This document shows, one piece after another, positions 53,461 through 61,924 of a stretch of DNA of 64,000 nucleotides. Made by a program: the position numbers and the translations under genes. Source of the DNA: Niveispirillum sp. (GTDB lineage Bacteria > Pseudomonadota > Alphaproteobacteria > Azospirillales > Azospirillaceae); assembly GCF_017996735.1 (NCBI RefSeq), contig NZ_JAGOGJ010000001.1:1-64000 (forward strand). The letters run 5' to 3'. Numbering within the stretch: the stretch's first letter is position 1; every line of letters starts with the position of its first letter. The notes beneath the pieces are model-generated. The model was not told the DNA's origin. It saw only the letters and a program-made list of their open reading frames with translations, and did not search any database.

Positions 53461-54288
53461 ATGTGGGATGATGACGCCAATCCAGTCCAACTGGAGCGCA
53501 AGGGTGCGGTAGCCTCAATCACGCTCAACCGCCCGGATGCCGGCAATGCCTTCAACGTGCCGTTGGCGCGGAGCCTGTTGGCGGCGGTGAAATCGGTGGA
53601 GCGGGATGCTGCGGTCCGCTGCGTGGTTGTCCGTGCCAATGGCCGGATGTTCTGTGCCGGCGGGGATGTGAAGGCCCTGCATGCGGCCGGCGATACGCTG
53701 CCCGCACTGCTTCGGGAAATCCTGTCGTACCTGCATCCGGCGATCGCCGGTCTTGCGATGATGGACAAGCCCGTGATCACCGCCATCCAGGGACCGGCGG
53801 CAGGGGCGGGGATCGGACTGGCGGCCGTTGGCGATATTGCCCTGGCCGAACCCGAGGCCCATTTCACCATGGCCTATTCGCGGATCGGGTTGACGCCCGA
53901 CGGCGGGGCGACATGGTTGCTGCCAAGGCTTATCGGACTTCGCCGCACCCAGGAACTGACCCTGACAAATCGCCGGGTCTGCGCGCAGGATGCCGCGGCC
54001 ATGGGGCTGATCACGCGGGTTGTCGCCAGTGGCGGACTTGCGCGTGAAGTGTCGGCATTGGCAGACGAACTTGCCGATGGCGCAACGGGGGCGCTCGGCA
54101 GGTCCAAGCGACTGCTGCTGACGGGGGCCAATACCGGTATGGAAGTGCAGCTTGATGCGGAATGTGAACAGATCGCCGAACAAGCTGCGACGTCAGAAAG
54201 TGCAATAGGGTTGGCGGCCTTTGCAGAGCGGCGGAAGCCGGATTTTCGGCTGGCCGCTTCGGCGGCCTTGTCGTCCTGGGCGTCATAG
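53461..54288 (+). CDS. Enoyl-CoA hydratase with IS-derived C-terminal tail
   Basis: A 275-residue crotonase with oxyanion segments RMFCAGGDVKAL and GPAAGAGIGLAAVGD and the sequence SRIGLTPDGGATWLLPRL, typical of acyl-CoA hydratase-like PaaG relatives. The conserved end FAERRKPDFR is followed not by GR-stop but by about 13 extra residues (LAASAALSSWAS). These are read antisense from the adjoining IS256-family remnant. Start ATG 53461 has GGAG upstream. The fold should be complete, so it may still work. Confidence 0.88.
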   Translation: MWDDDANPVQLERKGAVASITLNRPDAGNAFNVPLARSLLAAVKSVERDAAVRCVVVRANGRMFCAGGDVKALHAAGDTLPALLREILSYLHPAIAGLAMMDKPVITAIQGPAAGAGIGLAAVGDIALAEPEAHFTMAYSRIGLTPDGGATWLLPRLIGLRRTQELTLTNRRVCAQDAAAMGLITRVVASGGLAREVSALADELADGATGALGRSKRLLLTGANTGMEVQLDAECEQIAEQAATSESAIGLAAFAERRKPDFRLAASAALSSWAS

Positions 54289-54530
54289 ACCTTCTTCAGG
54301 GCGGCGGCGACCGGCTTGCGGTTCTTCAGCACGCGTTCCGCAAGCACCTTCTTCAACTGGTCAAGAAGGCCGTTCTGGTCAAATGCTGCCTTTGGTCCAG
54401 AACAACGTCGGGGATAATCGGTTCCTTGCGTCGTGCCATCTTGACGCTCCTTTCGCATCACTATGGCCCCGCCAAGCACGGAATTCCTGATCGTCCCCGG
54501 CGCCGTCGGTACAATAGGCTCTCGTGCGCC
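54250..54530 (-). mobile_element. IS256-family transposase remnant, internally deleted
   Basis: On the minus strand, ATG 54439 begins MARRKEPIIPDVVLDQ, the usual N terminus of an IS256-type transposase. After a frameshift the next frame reads AAFDQNGLLDQLKKVLAERVL, the following conserved segment. This is joined directly to KNRKPVAAALKKVYDAQDD, which normally lies beyond the middle of the roughly 400-residue protein. So most of the catalytic core is deleted and the end is cut at about 54255. It is non-functional. The flank up to 54530 is probably the IS leader, and terminal repeats cannot be confirmed. Confidence 0.75.
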
Positions 54531-54597
54531 CCATAACGCCGAGCAATCTCCCCGCAGGAGCGCGCATCCGTGCTGGTAACGACTGTACTGGTTGGCA

Positions 54598-56085
54598 TCA
54601 GGATCGCTTCGCCGACCTAGCCGACGCCGCAATCAAAGCGGCACCGACGAGAATTGCCGCATCGACGGCCCACGCCATCGGGTCCTGAGCGTCTCCGCCC
54701 CAGCCTATCGCATGCAGGATCGCAAGTGCTGCCATCAGTGCCGCCGCGGACCAGCGGAAGGCAGCATCGAAGACAGTGCCAGGCAGAGCGATGCACGCTG
54801 TTGCGTAAGCCAGCGCCGTCATGAGCATCCATGCAAAGAGAACGTGGTCACCGGCGCCGGCCAAGGATAAGACGGCGATAAACGCGAAGATGGCAGGCTG
54901 GCCCCAGGCCGTTGCCACCCAGAACCGTTCCCACGCGGGAACGGGCCGCCCCTGGTCGCGCCGCCGCGCGAACCAGATCGTCATACCGCTCGACGAGACG
55001 ATACACAGCGCCAACCCAAGCAGACCATAGGCGATTTTGGTGGCGAGGCCGCCAAACCATCCAAAGTGGAGCGACGGCAGCGACAGCAACGCGCGCGATC
55101 CGATCGACCTCGGTTCTGTCCTCGGTGAGAAGATCACCTGGCTGCCCGCATCGAAGACATAGCGCTGGTCGTGTGTCAGCCTGCCTGCTTCCTCAAAGAT
55201 CACGGAGATGGTCTGTCCCCGCGTGCCGGGGTGCTGGATTTCGATCGACAGGATCTGTGCCGCCGGCTCCTGCGCGCGCATGAACGCCATGATTGGTGCC
55301 ACCGATGGTATGGCGGCCGGCGTCATGTCCTCCCGGCTTTCCAGAGGTCCGACGATCTCGGTGAGCGCCTGGCGGTAGTCACCCTTATAGGCGGTTGCCG
55401 CCATGCCGCCGAACATGAGGAGGAATGCCCCAAGCACGGCGCCGGTCAGCGTCACGAGGATGAAGAAGGGCATGCCCCATGTGCCCAACCGGTTATGCAG
55501 GTCGGCTTCCTGCACGCGCAGTGAACCGCCGCGGCGCAAGGTGAACGCTTCCCTGAAGATGTGAGGATGCGCGAGCACGCCCGACATGAGCAAGGCCAGG
55601 AGAGCGACGCCGATCAGGCCGACCACGGCAAGGCCGGCGAGGCGCGGGAGATGCAGATTGGCATGCAGTGCCACGAGAAAGTCGGTGATCGGATGGGAAA
55701 CGGGCGCGATCAGTCGCCCATTCGCGTTCGCCACCCATTTATTGCCCCCGCCCTCGACCGAACCGCCCACGAGGACAATGCGGGGGGTGGCGCCGCTGGG
55801 AAGCAGGACGGAAATCGCTCGGGCGGTGCTCCCGGCCTTGGCGTGAATTTCGGATAGCCCGCGATCAATGGCATCTGGCGTGACGGCGGTCAGGACGGGC
55901 CCGGCAGGCTGTTCCCAACGCTCCAACTCCTGCGCGAACACAACGATCGTGCCCGACAGGCAGATCAGGTAGATCAGCGCCGAGATCGCAAGCCCCAATA
56001 CCGAATGGCCTGACAGAACGGTGCCGATGATTGCGGTGGACAACAGCCGCTTGCGGCCTTGCTTTGCCGAGAGAGGTGCGTTCAT
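54598..56085 (-). CDS. PepSY-associated transmembrane protein
   Basis: A 495-residue inner-membrane protein. It has a first helix at about residues 27-50 (LAISALIYLICLSGTIVVF), a periplasmic PepSY-like segment, then HANLHLPRLAG with conserved histidines, further helices, and four C-terminal helices. Such PepSY_TM proteins sit beside siderophore receptors and are thought to aid ferric reduction or release at the inner membrane (family inference). ATG 56085 overlaps the end of the small membrane protein gene (ATGA), so both are coupled. They are transcribed leftward away from an AraC gene. Confidence 0.88.
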   Translation of the reverse strand: MNAPLSAKQGRKRLLSTAIIGTVLSGHSVLGLAISALIYLICLSGTIVVFAQELERWEQPAGPVLTAVTPDAIDRGLSEIHAKAGSTARAISVLLPSGATPRIVLVGGSVEGGGNKWVANANGRLIAPVSHPITDFLVALHANLHLPRLAGLAVVGLIGVALLALLMSGVLAHPHIFREAFTLRRGGSLRVQEADLHNRLGTWGMPFFILVTLTGAVLGAFLLMFGGMAATAYKGDYRQALTEIVGPLESREDMTPAAIPSVAPIMAFMRAQEPAAQILSIEIQHPGTRGQTISVIFEEAGRLTHDQRYVFDAGSQVIFSPRTEPRSIGSRALLSLPSLHFGWFGGLATKIAYGLLGLALCIVSSSGMTIWFARRRDQGRPVPAWERFWVATAWGQPAIFAFIAVLSLAGAGDHVLFAWMLMTALAYATACIALPGTVFDAAFRWSAAALMAALAILHAIGWGGDAQDPMAWAVDAAILVGAALIAASARSAKRS

Positions 56086-56648
56086 GCGAGCATCTCGACC
56101 GAGATCAGGAGGCCGGAGGCGCCGATGATCGCGCACAGGCCCAAAACCGGCCGGCGCAGGCGCGCTTCGCTCAGCACCCAGATGATCAGCCCCGCCCATA
56201 GTATGGGCAGGACAAGGGCGCCGATTGTCACCCGGTTGACAGGCAGACCGATGGGAAGGCCGGCGGCCGCCGCTCCCATCGCAATCGTCGCAATCATGGC
56301 GAGGAAAAAGGCGGCAGAGCCGCGACCCCAGCCATTCCCGAACGCTTGTGGGCTGGCGTCCTGTGTGGCGATGCGTCTGTATGTGTTGCGAAGCGGACGC
56401 CGCTCGGCGTTGAGCGCGACCAGGCCATAGCCATACAGACCGAAGGCCAGCGTCGCGATCGTCAGTCCGATCAGCGTGCCCAACGCCGACGAGAGCAGAT
56501 AGAGTGAGACCAGCAGAGCGGACCAGCCCGATGCCACGCGAGCGCGCCCGCGCCGTTCACTGTTCTTCCAGCCCGATCGCAGGAGCGCCAAGCCGAGCCC
56601 CATCGTGAGCAAACCACTCACGAGAGCCGGATAGATGGAATCCAACAA
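56082..56648 (-). CDS. Small integral membrane protein (iron-module partner)
   Basis: A 188-residue protein with about five to six hydrophobic helices and no signature I can name. An arginine-rich loop (NAERRPLRNTYRRIATQ) separates two halves. It is coupled by a four-base overlap to the PepSY gene, an arrangement common in siderophore-receptor loci with small DUF-type membrane proteins. Function unknown; a role in heme or siderophore iron handling is inferred only from position. Confidence 0.75.
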   Translation of the reverse strand: MLDSIYPALVSGLLTMGLGLALLRSGWKNSERRGRARVASGWSALLVSLYLLSSALGTLIGLTIATLAFGLYGYGLVALNAERRPLRNTYRRIATQDASPQAFGNGWGRGSAAFFLAMIATIAMGAAAAGLPIGLPVNRVTIGALVLPILWAGLIIWVLSEARLRRPVLGLCAIIGASGLLISVEMLA

Positions 56649-56795
56649 GGATGCACCTCAGTTGAGAATAGATCGCAGCCAGTCTAGCTGTCGTCGCTGG
56701 GGGCTGCGTCCTCATCGGTGCCAATAAATAGCAGATCGATGCCACACCGATCGGTAGCGGTGGCGATAACGGCACGGCCTGGATAATCTATCCCG

Positions 56796-57599
56796 ATGGA
56801 GATAGCAAAACCCCGCCAGCTTCAGGAGATCACGCTTCAGCCGGACGCTGCCGATCGGGTCGATGGCCCGATCATCATTGCGGCCGCCGGGACGGTCGAG
56901 GCGGAGCGCTTTTCGGTGCCGGTGCATCGCCATGCTCGCGGGCAACTGATGGCTTCGATGCGCGGATTATTGGCGGTCGATGTCGAGAACGAGCATTGGG
57001 TCGTCCCCGCCAGCCATACCGTCTGGGTGCCGCCGGGCCATCTTCACACCGTTGCCTCTCACGGTGTCTTCCAGGGCTGGAGCGTCTTTGTGGCGGAAAG
57101 CGCCTGTCTCTCCCTGCCGTCTCGACCCTGCACCTTCCGAACATCGGCGCTGCTCCGCGAAACCGTCCTTCGTGCCGCGACATGGAGTGGCGAAACGCTC
57201 GGCCCCGCACAGCAGCATATCGCCGCGGTCATCCTGGACGAGGTGCGGTCTGCGCCAGCCGAGGCACTGGGCCTTCCCCTGCCGGCTGAAGCCCGACTGA
57301 TGCGCATAGCGCGCGCCTTCATCACCGACCCTTCGGACGGGCGCGATCTCGACGCCTGGGCGGCCTGGGCGGCCGTAAGCCCACGGACGTTGAGCCGACG
57401 CTTCGTGCAGGAAACAGGTTTCACCTTCACCGCGTGGCGACAGCGGGTCCGTCTGCTGCGTGCGCTTGAAATGCTGGCGGCGGGCGAGCCGGTCACGACC
57501 GTCGCAATGGACCTTGGCTATTCGACCACCAGCGCCTTCATCGGCTTGTTTCGTAAGGCGTTCGGGATCACGCCAGCCGCCTATCGCCGACGTCTCTGA
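56796..57599 (+). CDS. AraC-family transcriptional regulator
   Basis: A 267-residue regulator with an N-terminal cupin sensor domain (VPVHRHARGQLMAS, WVPPGHLHT) and a C-terminal double helix-turn-helix ending VTTVAMDLGYSTTSAFIGLFRKAFG, ITPAAYRRR. It is divergent from the PepSY pair and lies upstream of the TonB receptor, so it probably regulates one or both. It is similar in design to the AraC regulator at 63040. The ribosome-binding site is weak. Confidence 0.9.
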   Translation: MEIAKPRQLQEITLQPDAADRVDGPIIIAAAGTVEAERFSVPVHRHARGQLMASMRGLLAVDVENEHWVVPASHTVWVPPGHLHTVASHGVFQGWSVFVAESACLSLPSRPCTFRTSALLRETVLRAATWSGETLGPAQQHIAAVILDEVRSAPAEALGLPLPAEARLMRIARAFITDPSDGRDLDAWAAWAAVSPRTLSRRFVQETGFTFTAWRQRVRLLRALEMLAAGEPVTTVAMDLGYSTTSAFIGLFRKAFGITPAAYRRRL

Positions 57600-57690
57600 C
57601 GCACCCAAGGCTTTGGCGCAGCAGTGCTATTAAATGGCGGCTCAATGATATCGCCGTCAGTCCCCATCCACTATACGACACTCCCATATT

Positions 57691-57709
57691 GATAATGACT
57701 ATCATTATC
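57691..57709. promoter_or_regulatory. Fur box
   Basis: GATAATGACTATCATTATC matches the classical 19-bp Fur consensus at 17 of 19 positions. It ends 17 bases before the ATG of the TonB receptor gene at 57727. Binding of Fe-Fur there should block transcription when iron is plentiful, which assigns the receptor and probably the whole 54.6-60 kb module to iron acquisition. Confidence 0.88.
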
Positions 57710-57726
57710 GAAAGACGGGGGTTTCT

Positions 57727-59865
57727 ATGTTGAAGTTCTACGGCGGCGCGTCACTCGCCGCCCTGCTGATCGCCACGCCTGCACTGGCACAGGAGGCGAT
57801 CTCTGCTGCAAAAGGCGAGACCGCCACAACTATCGGCCCGGCCCGCGATCAAGCGGAAATGGCCGACATCGTCGTCATCGGGAGGCGGGCGGCGACGCCG
57901 TCGCTCGGCGCGCTCGGCGACCGTCCCATCCTCGACAGCCCCTTCTCGATCAGCACCTATGACGGTGCGCTGCTGAAGGACATACAGGCGCGCTCGCTGA
58001 CCGACATGCTGCGTCTGGAACCGTCGGCGACGACCTCCCTCGCGGATGTCACTGAGGGCACGAATTTCCTCCTGCGCGGCTTCTCGGTCTCGACCTATTA
58101 CATGGACTAGGTCCCCGGTCTCGGCGGCAGCCGTTCTGACCCACCGCTGGAGCTTTACGACGGCGTACAGGTTCTCAAGGGCGCAGCGGGCTTCCTGTTC
58201 GGGTTCACTTCGCCTGGCGGCATCGTGAATTTTGTCAGCAAGCGGCCGCGCTCGCAGCCCTTCCTGTCGGCAGAAGTCGGCTATGCCCAAGACAGCCTTT
58301 ATCGCGGCCATGTCGATACCGGTTACTCGACCAGCGATGGTCGTTTCGGCTCGCGCCTGAATGTTGCCGGCGAGCGTGGCCAAAACCGCTATCTCGACAC
58401 CGGGGTTCGCCGCCATTCGATCGGCCTCAACAACAATTTCCAACTGACACCGACCACGACGATCCAGCTCGACGGCCAGCACAGCCGGCGGAAGCTGGTG
58501 GGCAGCGCGTTCGGCATCCAACTGTCGCCCGGGCTTGCCATCCCCGATCCCATCTCCGGCACGACGAGATTGGGCGCGAAGTTCGGGGGCTATCGCTATG
58601 AAATCGACAGCGGCAACCTCGCGGTCATCCAACAAATCGGTGGTGACTGGACCGCCCGTCTTGACGGCGCACTCACCCGCAACGTTTTCTCCTTCTACGA
58701 CACAGCGCGGCTCCTCACCAATGGCGCCGGCGACACGTTCTATGGCAACTTCAAGGTCAACCAGCGCACCGTCACCAAGGCTGGCCAGCTTCGCATTTCG
58801 GGATCAATCGAAACGGGGCCGCTTGATCATGCGATCACGCTTGGTCTCTATGGCCAACGCCAGGAGACGCTCGCCGGGCGCGCAAGCAATGGTCTCAGCA
58901 CCACCGGCATGTTCCTGCCCGGCGGCAACATCAACCAGGATTTTCCCGACATCGCTGATCCCGGCTTCGAGCTTCCCAGCCTCAAGCGTGGCTATCGTTC
59001 GCAGAACCTGACGGAGACGGCTGCTTTCCTCAGCGATACGATCAGTGTCGGCGATCACTTGCAGGTGCTGCTTGGCGGTCGCCACATCTGGCGCGAACAG
59101 ACCAACCTCAATCCTACCGGCGTGATCACGCGGCGGGACGAGCGTGAGAAGTTTACGCCGACCACAGCGCTGCTGTGGAAGCCTACGGAGAACGTCACCG
59201 GCTATGTCTCCTACTCAGAGTCGCTCCAGGCAGGGGGTACCGCTCCGGCCGGATCGGCGAATGTCGGGGAGGTCATGCAGCCGATGGTCAGCAAGCAATA
59301 TGAAGTCGGTGTCAAGGCGCAGGTCGGGGCGCTGCTCGCGTCCGCCGCCATGTTCCGGATCGAGCGTGCGTTCGAGTTCCTGATGGCCCGGGTCGGTGAG
59401 TTGCCCCTCTATGTCCAGGATGGCATGCAGCGCCACGACGGTATTGAGCTGTCGGTCTCGGGCCATGCCGGGGAGGCGTGGCGGTTTGTCGGCGGCGTTC
59501 AGTTGCTCGACGCCAAGATCCGTGACGGGCTCCCTGTGCTGGTTGGCAAGGAGCCGCCGGCGGTGGCCGAGTTCCAGGCCAAACTGTTGGCGGAGTATGC
59601 GCCGCCCGCCCTGGCCGGGTTTGCGATCAACACCACGCTCAACTATACCGGAAGCAGCGCGTTCAATACCGACAACTCGCTCTCGATCGATGATTTCTTC
59701 ACGCTTGGCGCTGGCGCCCGCTACCGGTTCGACGCAAATGGAACGCCGGTCACCACGCGGGTCGCGGTCAACAATCTGACCAACAAGAAATACTGGATGC
59801 CCAGCAGCCTGCTCATCCCGGGTGCGCCGCGCAGCATCACAGCATCGCTCGCGGTCGATTTCTAG
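57727..59865 (+). pseudogene. TonB-dependent siderophore-type receptor with in-frame amber codon
   Basis: A 713-codon frame with a signal peptide (ending TPALAQEA), TonB-box region (MADIVVIGRRA), plug and a full barrel ending with FxxSLAVDF-like residues. Codon 128 is TAG (58108-58110), in the plug segment between YYMD and VPGLGG. Reading continues in the same frame with LELYDGVQVLKGAAGFLFG and no further interruption to 59865. A single GAG or CAG to TAG change explains it. Product is presumably a 127-residue fragment unless suppressed. A Fur box and AraC gene precede it. Confidence 0.88.
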
Positions 59866-59900
59866 ACCCTGACAATTTCAAAAAGCTTACAAGGTTTGGC

Positions 59901-59941
59901 GGGGCCGAGCGGATGGGATCACACCCCGCTCGCTGGGCCCC
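59901..59941 (+). terminator. Hairpin downstream of the iron receptor gene
   Basis: A GC-rich stem of two stacked helices (59901-59912 with 59926-59941, with a four-base bulge) lies 35 bases past the receptor stop. Only weak T-richness follows, so it is a possible but unproven terminator. The remainder of 59866-60080 has no gene. Confidence 0.4.
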
Positions 59942-60080
59942 ATCGCCCTTCAAATATACTTCAAGCAGATCAGATGGCCCGCGTGGCGGCATCCAATGAT
60001 CTTTTGGCGCGCTGAAGGAAGTGCGGGCAGGCTCGATCCGATAAAGTCGAGGAGGATCATCAAGTGATATAGGGTTTGCG

Positions 60081-61073
60081 ATGAATTTGCTGACAACGCG
60101 CGATCACCTGGAAGCTGTCATAGGAACACCGCCGGCGATGGTGACGGCCAAGACCATAGATCATCTCGATCCCGGTGCGATCTCCTGGCTGGCGGCGTCT
60201 GTCATCATGGTTGCGTCGGTCGCCCACGGTGATGATATCGATGTCCTGATCGGCGGCGACGCGCCGGGCTGGGCCACCGGCCATCAGGATACGCTCATTC
60301 TGCCCGCTGCCTCTCTTGATGCCACCGGATGTCTGGTGCCCGGGGCCGGGTTCGGATCGATCTTCCTGGTTCCCGGTCTCAATGAGATCATGCGGGTCAA
60401 TGGTCGTGTCGCGTCGAGCGACCAGACCGGGATCAGGGTGACGGTCGACGAATGCTATATCCACTGCGGCAAGGCGTTGATCCGGTCGGATTTCTGGTCG
60501 CCTGTGTCGAAGTCAGATGAGATATCGCTGGATGCGTTTACCGGCGAGTGCCGCTTCCTGGCCCTCGCAACCTGCGACAGCCATGCGAACGCCGATCTCA
60601 GCCCCAAGGGGGATCCGGCCGGCCTGATGGTCAGGCTGGACGATGGTGCGATCCGCTTCGCCGATCGTCCCGGCAACCGGCGGATCGACAGTTTCCGCAA
60701 CATGATTGAACAGCCGCGTGTCGCGGCCGCCCTGATCGTGCCCGGGCTGTATCGGGTGATCGTCGTCCACGGTCGCGCGCGGATCACCGACGATCCTTCC
60801 GAGCGCGAGGCCTTTACGGTCGGCGACAAGGTGCCACAGCTTGTCACCGTGGTTGGCGATGCGCGCATCGAGCTTCGCGACAGCTCTGCGTTGCGGCGGG
60901 TCGCTGCCTGGCCGGCTCCGCCGCCACCTGAGGGGCTGAAGGCCGGCAAGATCGCGACCGGCCACCTCAAGCTGTCTAAAGGGCTCAGCGCGAGGCTGGC
61001 TGGCTATGTGATGTCGGTACCGGGGTTGGTCGAACGCGAGTTGGCGAAGGATTACAAAGCCAATCTTTACTGA
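60081..61073 (+). CDS. Pyridoxamine 5'-phosphate oxidase (PPOX)-family flavoprotein
   Basis: A 330-residue protein with two PPOX-like split-barrel units. The first half has GSIFLVPGLNEIMRVNGR and ECYIHCGKALIRSDFW. The second has LATCDSHANADLSPKGDPAG, RFADRPGNRRIDSF and a repeated VPGLYRVIVVHGRARI. Such proteins bind FMN or F420-like cofactors, and some are in siderophore or redox modules; the substrate is unknown. The C-terminal 50 residues are helical and basic. The stop lies five bases before the IS5-family element, which therefore did not break the gene. Confidence 0.8.
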   Translation: MNLLTTRDHLEAVIGTPPAMVTAKTIDHLDPGAISWLAASVIMVASVAHGDDIDVLIGGDAPGWATGHQDTLILPAASLDATGCLVPGAGFGSIFLVPGLNEIMRVNGRVASSDQTGIRVTVDECYIHCGKALIRSDFWSPVSKSDEISLDAFTGECRFLALATCDSHANADLSPKGDPAGLMVRLDDGAIRFADRPGNRRIDSFRNMIEQPRVAAALIVPGLYRVIVVHGRARITDDPSEREAFTVGDKVPQLVTVVGDARIELRDSSALRRVAAWPAPPPPEGLKAGKIATGHLKLSKGLSARLAGYVMSVPGLVERELAKDYKANLY

Positions 61074-61091
61074 TCTAGGGTCCAGACTCAA

Positions 61092-61530
61092 TTAGGTCCA
61101 GTACGCCACGATGGTTGTGATTGCGAGCGTTGATAGGACGTTTCTGGCGAGCTTGTCGTATCGGGTTGCGACGCGTCGGAAGTCCTTGAGGCGGCAGAAG
61201 ACGGCCTCGACCATCCATCGGAACTTGTACCTGACCTTGTCGAAGCGGATGGGCTTCTTGCGTGACTTTCTGCCGGGAATGACAGGCTTCGCGCCCTTCT
61301 CCTTGATCTTGGCCCGCAATTTACCACTGTCATAGCCCTTGTCGGCCAGGACGTAGCGGCAATCATCGACCTCAGCCAGCAGGGTCTCAGCCATGGTGAT
61401 GTCGGAAACGTTCCCGGCGGTCACATGCAGGGCCACCGGGCGACCAAGCGTATCGGTCAGGGCGTGGACTTTTGTGGTTTGGCCACCTCTGGAAATGCCA
61501 ATGGCTTGCGCCTTGGCCCCCCTTTTCCGC
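61092..61530 (-). CDS. IS5-family transposase, second frame (orfB)
   Basis: The C-terminal transposase part in the -1 frame. It runs from GAKAQAIGISRGGQTTK through the second aspartate (VLADKGYDSGKL) to the glutamate in WMVEAVFCRLKDFRR, ending TTIVAYWT. Together with orfA it gives a D-D-E transposase of about 270 residues. The open frame extends a little upstream to 61646, but family homology begins at the slip site. Confidence 0.83.
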
Positions 61531-61846
61531 CGTGGGCACACCGATGTGCCTTCACGTAACTGCCATCCATGGCCACGCTGGTCGTAATCCATTGCCCGGC
61601 GGCCAGCGCCTGCAACATCCGATGCCAATGCTTGCGACCGGACCATCGATTGAAGCGATTATACACCGTGGTCGGCGGGCCGTATTCCGGCGGACAGTCC
61701 TTCCAGCGGCAGCCGCTCTTGAGTACATGAATAATCCCGCTGATAATCCGGCGGTCATCAACACGCGGCGCACCAACGGTATGGCGGGGAAGGTGTGGTT
61801 CAATCGCTGCCCACGCATCATCCAAAAGCCAGAAAATCTCCCGCAC
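61457..61846 (-). CDS. IS5-family transposase, first frame (orfA)
   Basis: A 129-codon frame from GTG 61846 with GGAGG upstream. It has the N-terminal DUF4096-like region (DDRRIISGIIHVLKSGCRWKDCP) and the first catalytic aspartate in SVAMDGSYVKAHR. It loses homology after HGGKGGP, where the sequence GGAAAAGGGGGGCC (about 61517-61526) allows a -1 slip into orfB. Full transposase requires that frameshift. Confidence 0.85.
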   Translation of the reverse strand: MREIFWLLDDAWAAIEPHLPRHTVGAPRVDDRRIISGIIHVLKSGCRWKDCPPEYGPPTTVYNRFNRWSGRKHWHRMLQALAAGQWITTSVAMDGSYVKAHRCAHGGKGGPRRKPLAFPEVAKPQKSTP

Positions 61847-61924
61847 TCAATCCTCCAGGGCGCTAATAACGCCTTGGAATCACATTCACACAGCAATTTC
61901 AATGCACTGTTGCGGTTCTGACCC

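Larger units (their letters stand above)
61078..61924 (-). mobile_element. IS5-family (IS427-like) insertion sequence, complete
   Basis: An 847-bp element. Its ends are imperfect inverted repeats, both beginning GGGTC (61078 inward and 61924 inward), flanked by a duplicated TA inside a CTAG on each side (61075-61078 and 61924-61927). This is the target type of the IS427 group. Two overlapping reading frames encode the transposase with an A/G-rich slip site between them. All DDE residues are visible, so the element may be active. Confidence 0.85.

Noticed and set aside
214..54288. The cluster as a natural-product (polyketide or peptide) biosynthetic locus
   Set aside because: No PKS, NRPS or terpene cyclase domains; the two ligases lack carrier partners, and thiolases, crotonases and TonB receptors point to degradation.
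58108..58110. TAG codon as pyrrolysine or programmed recoding
   Set aside because: No pyrrolysine genes are visible and TonB receptors do not use it; a point mutation or sequence error is simpler.
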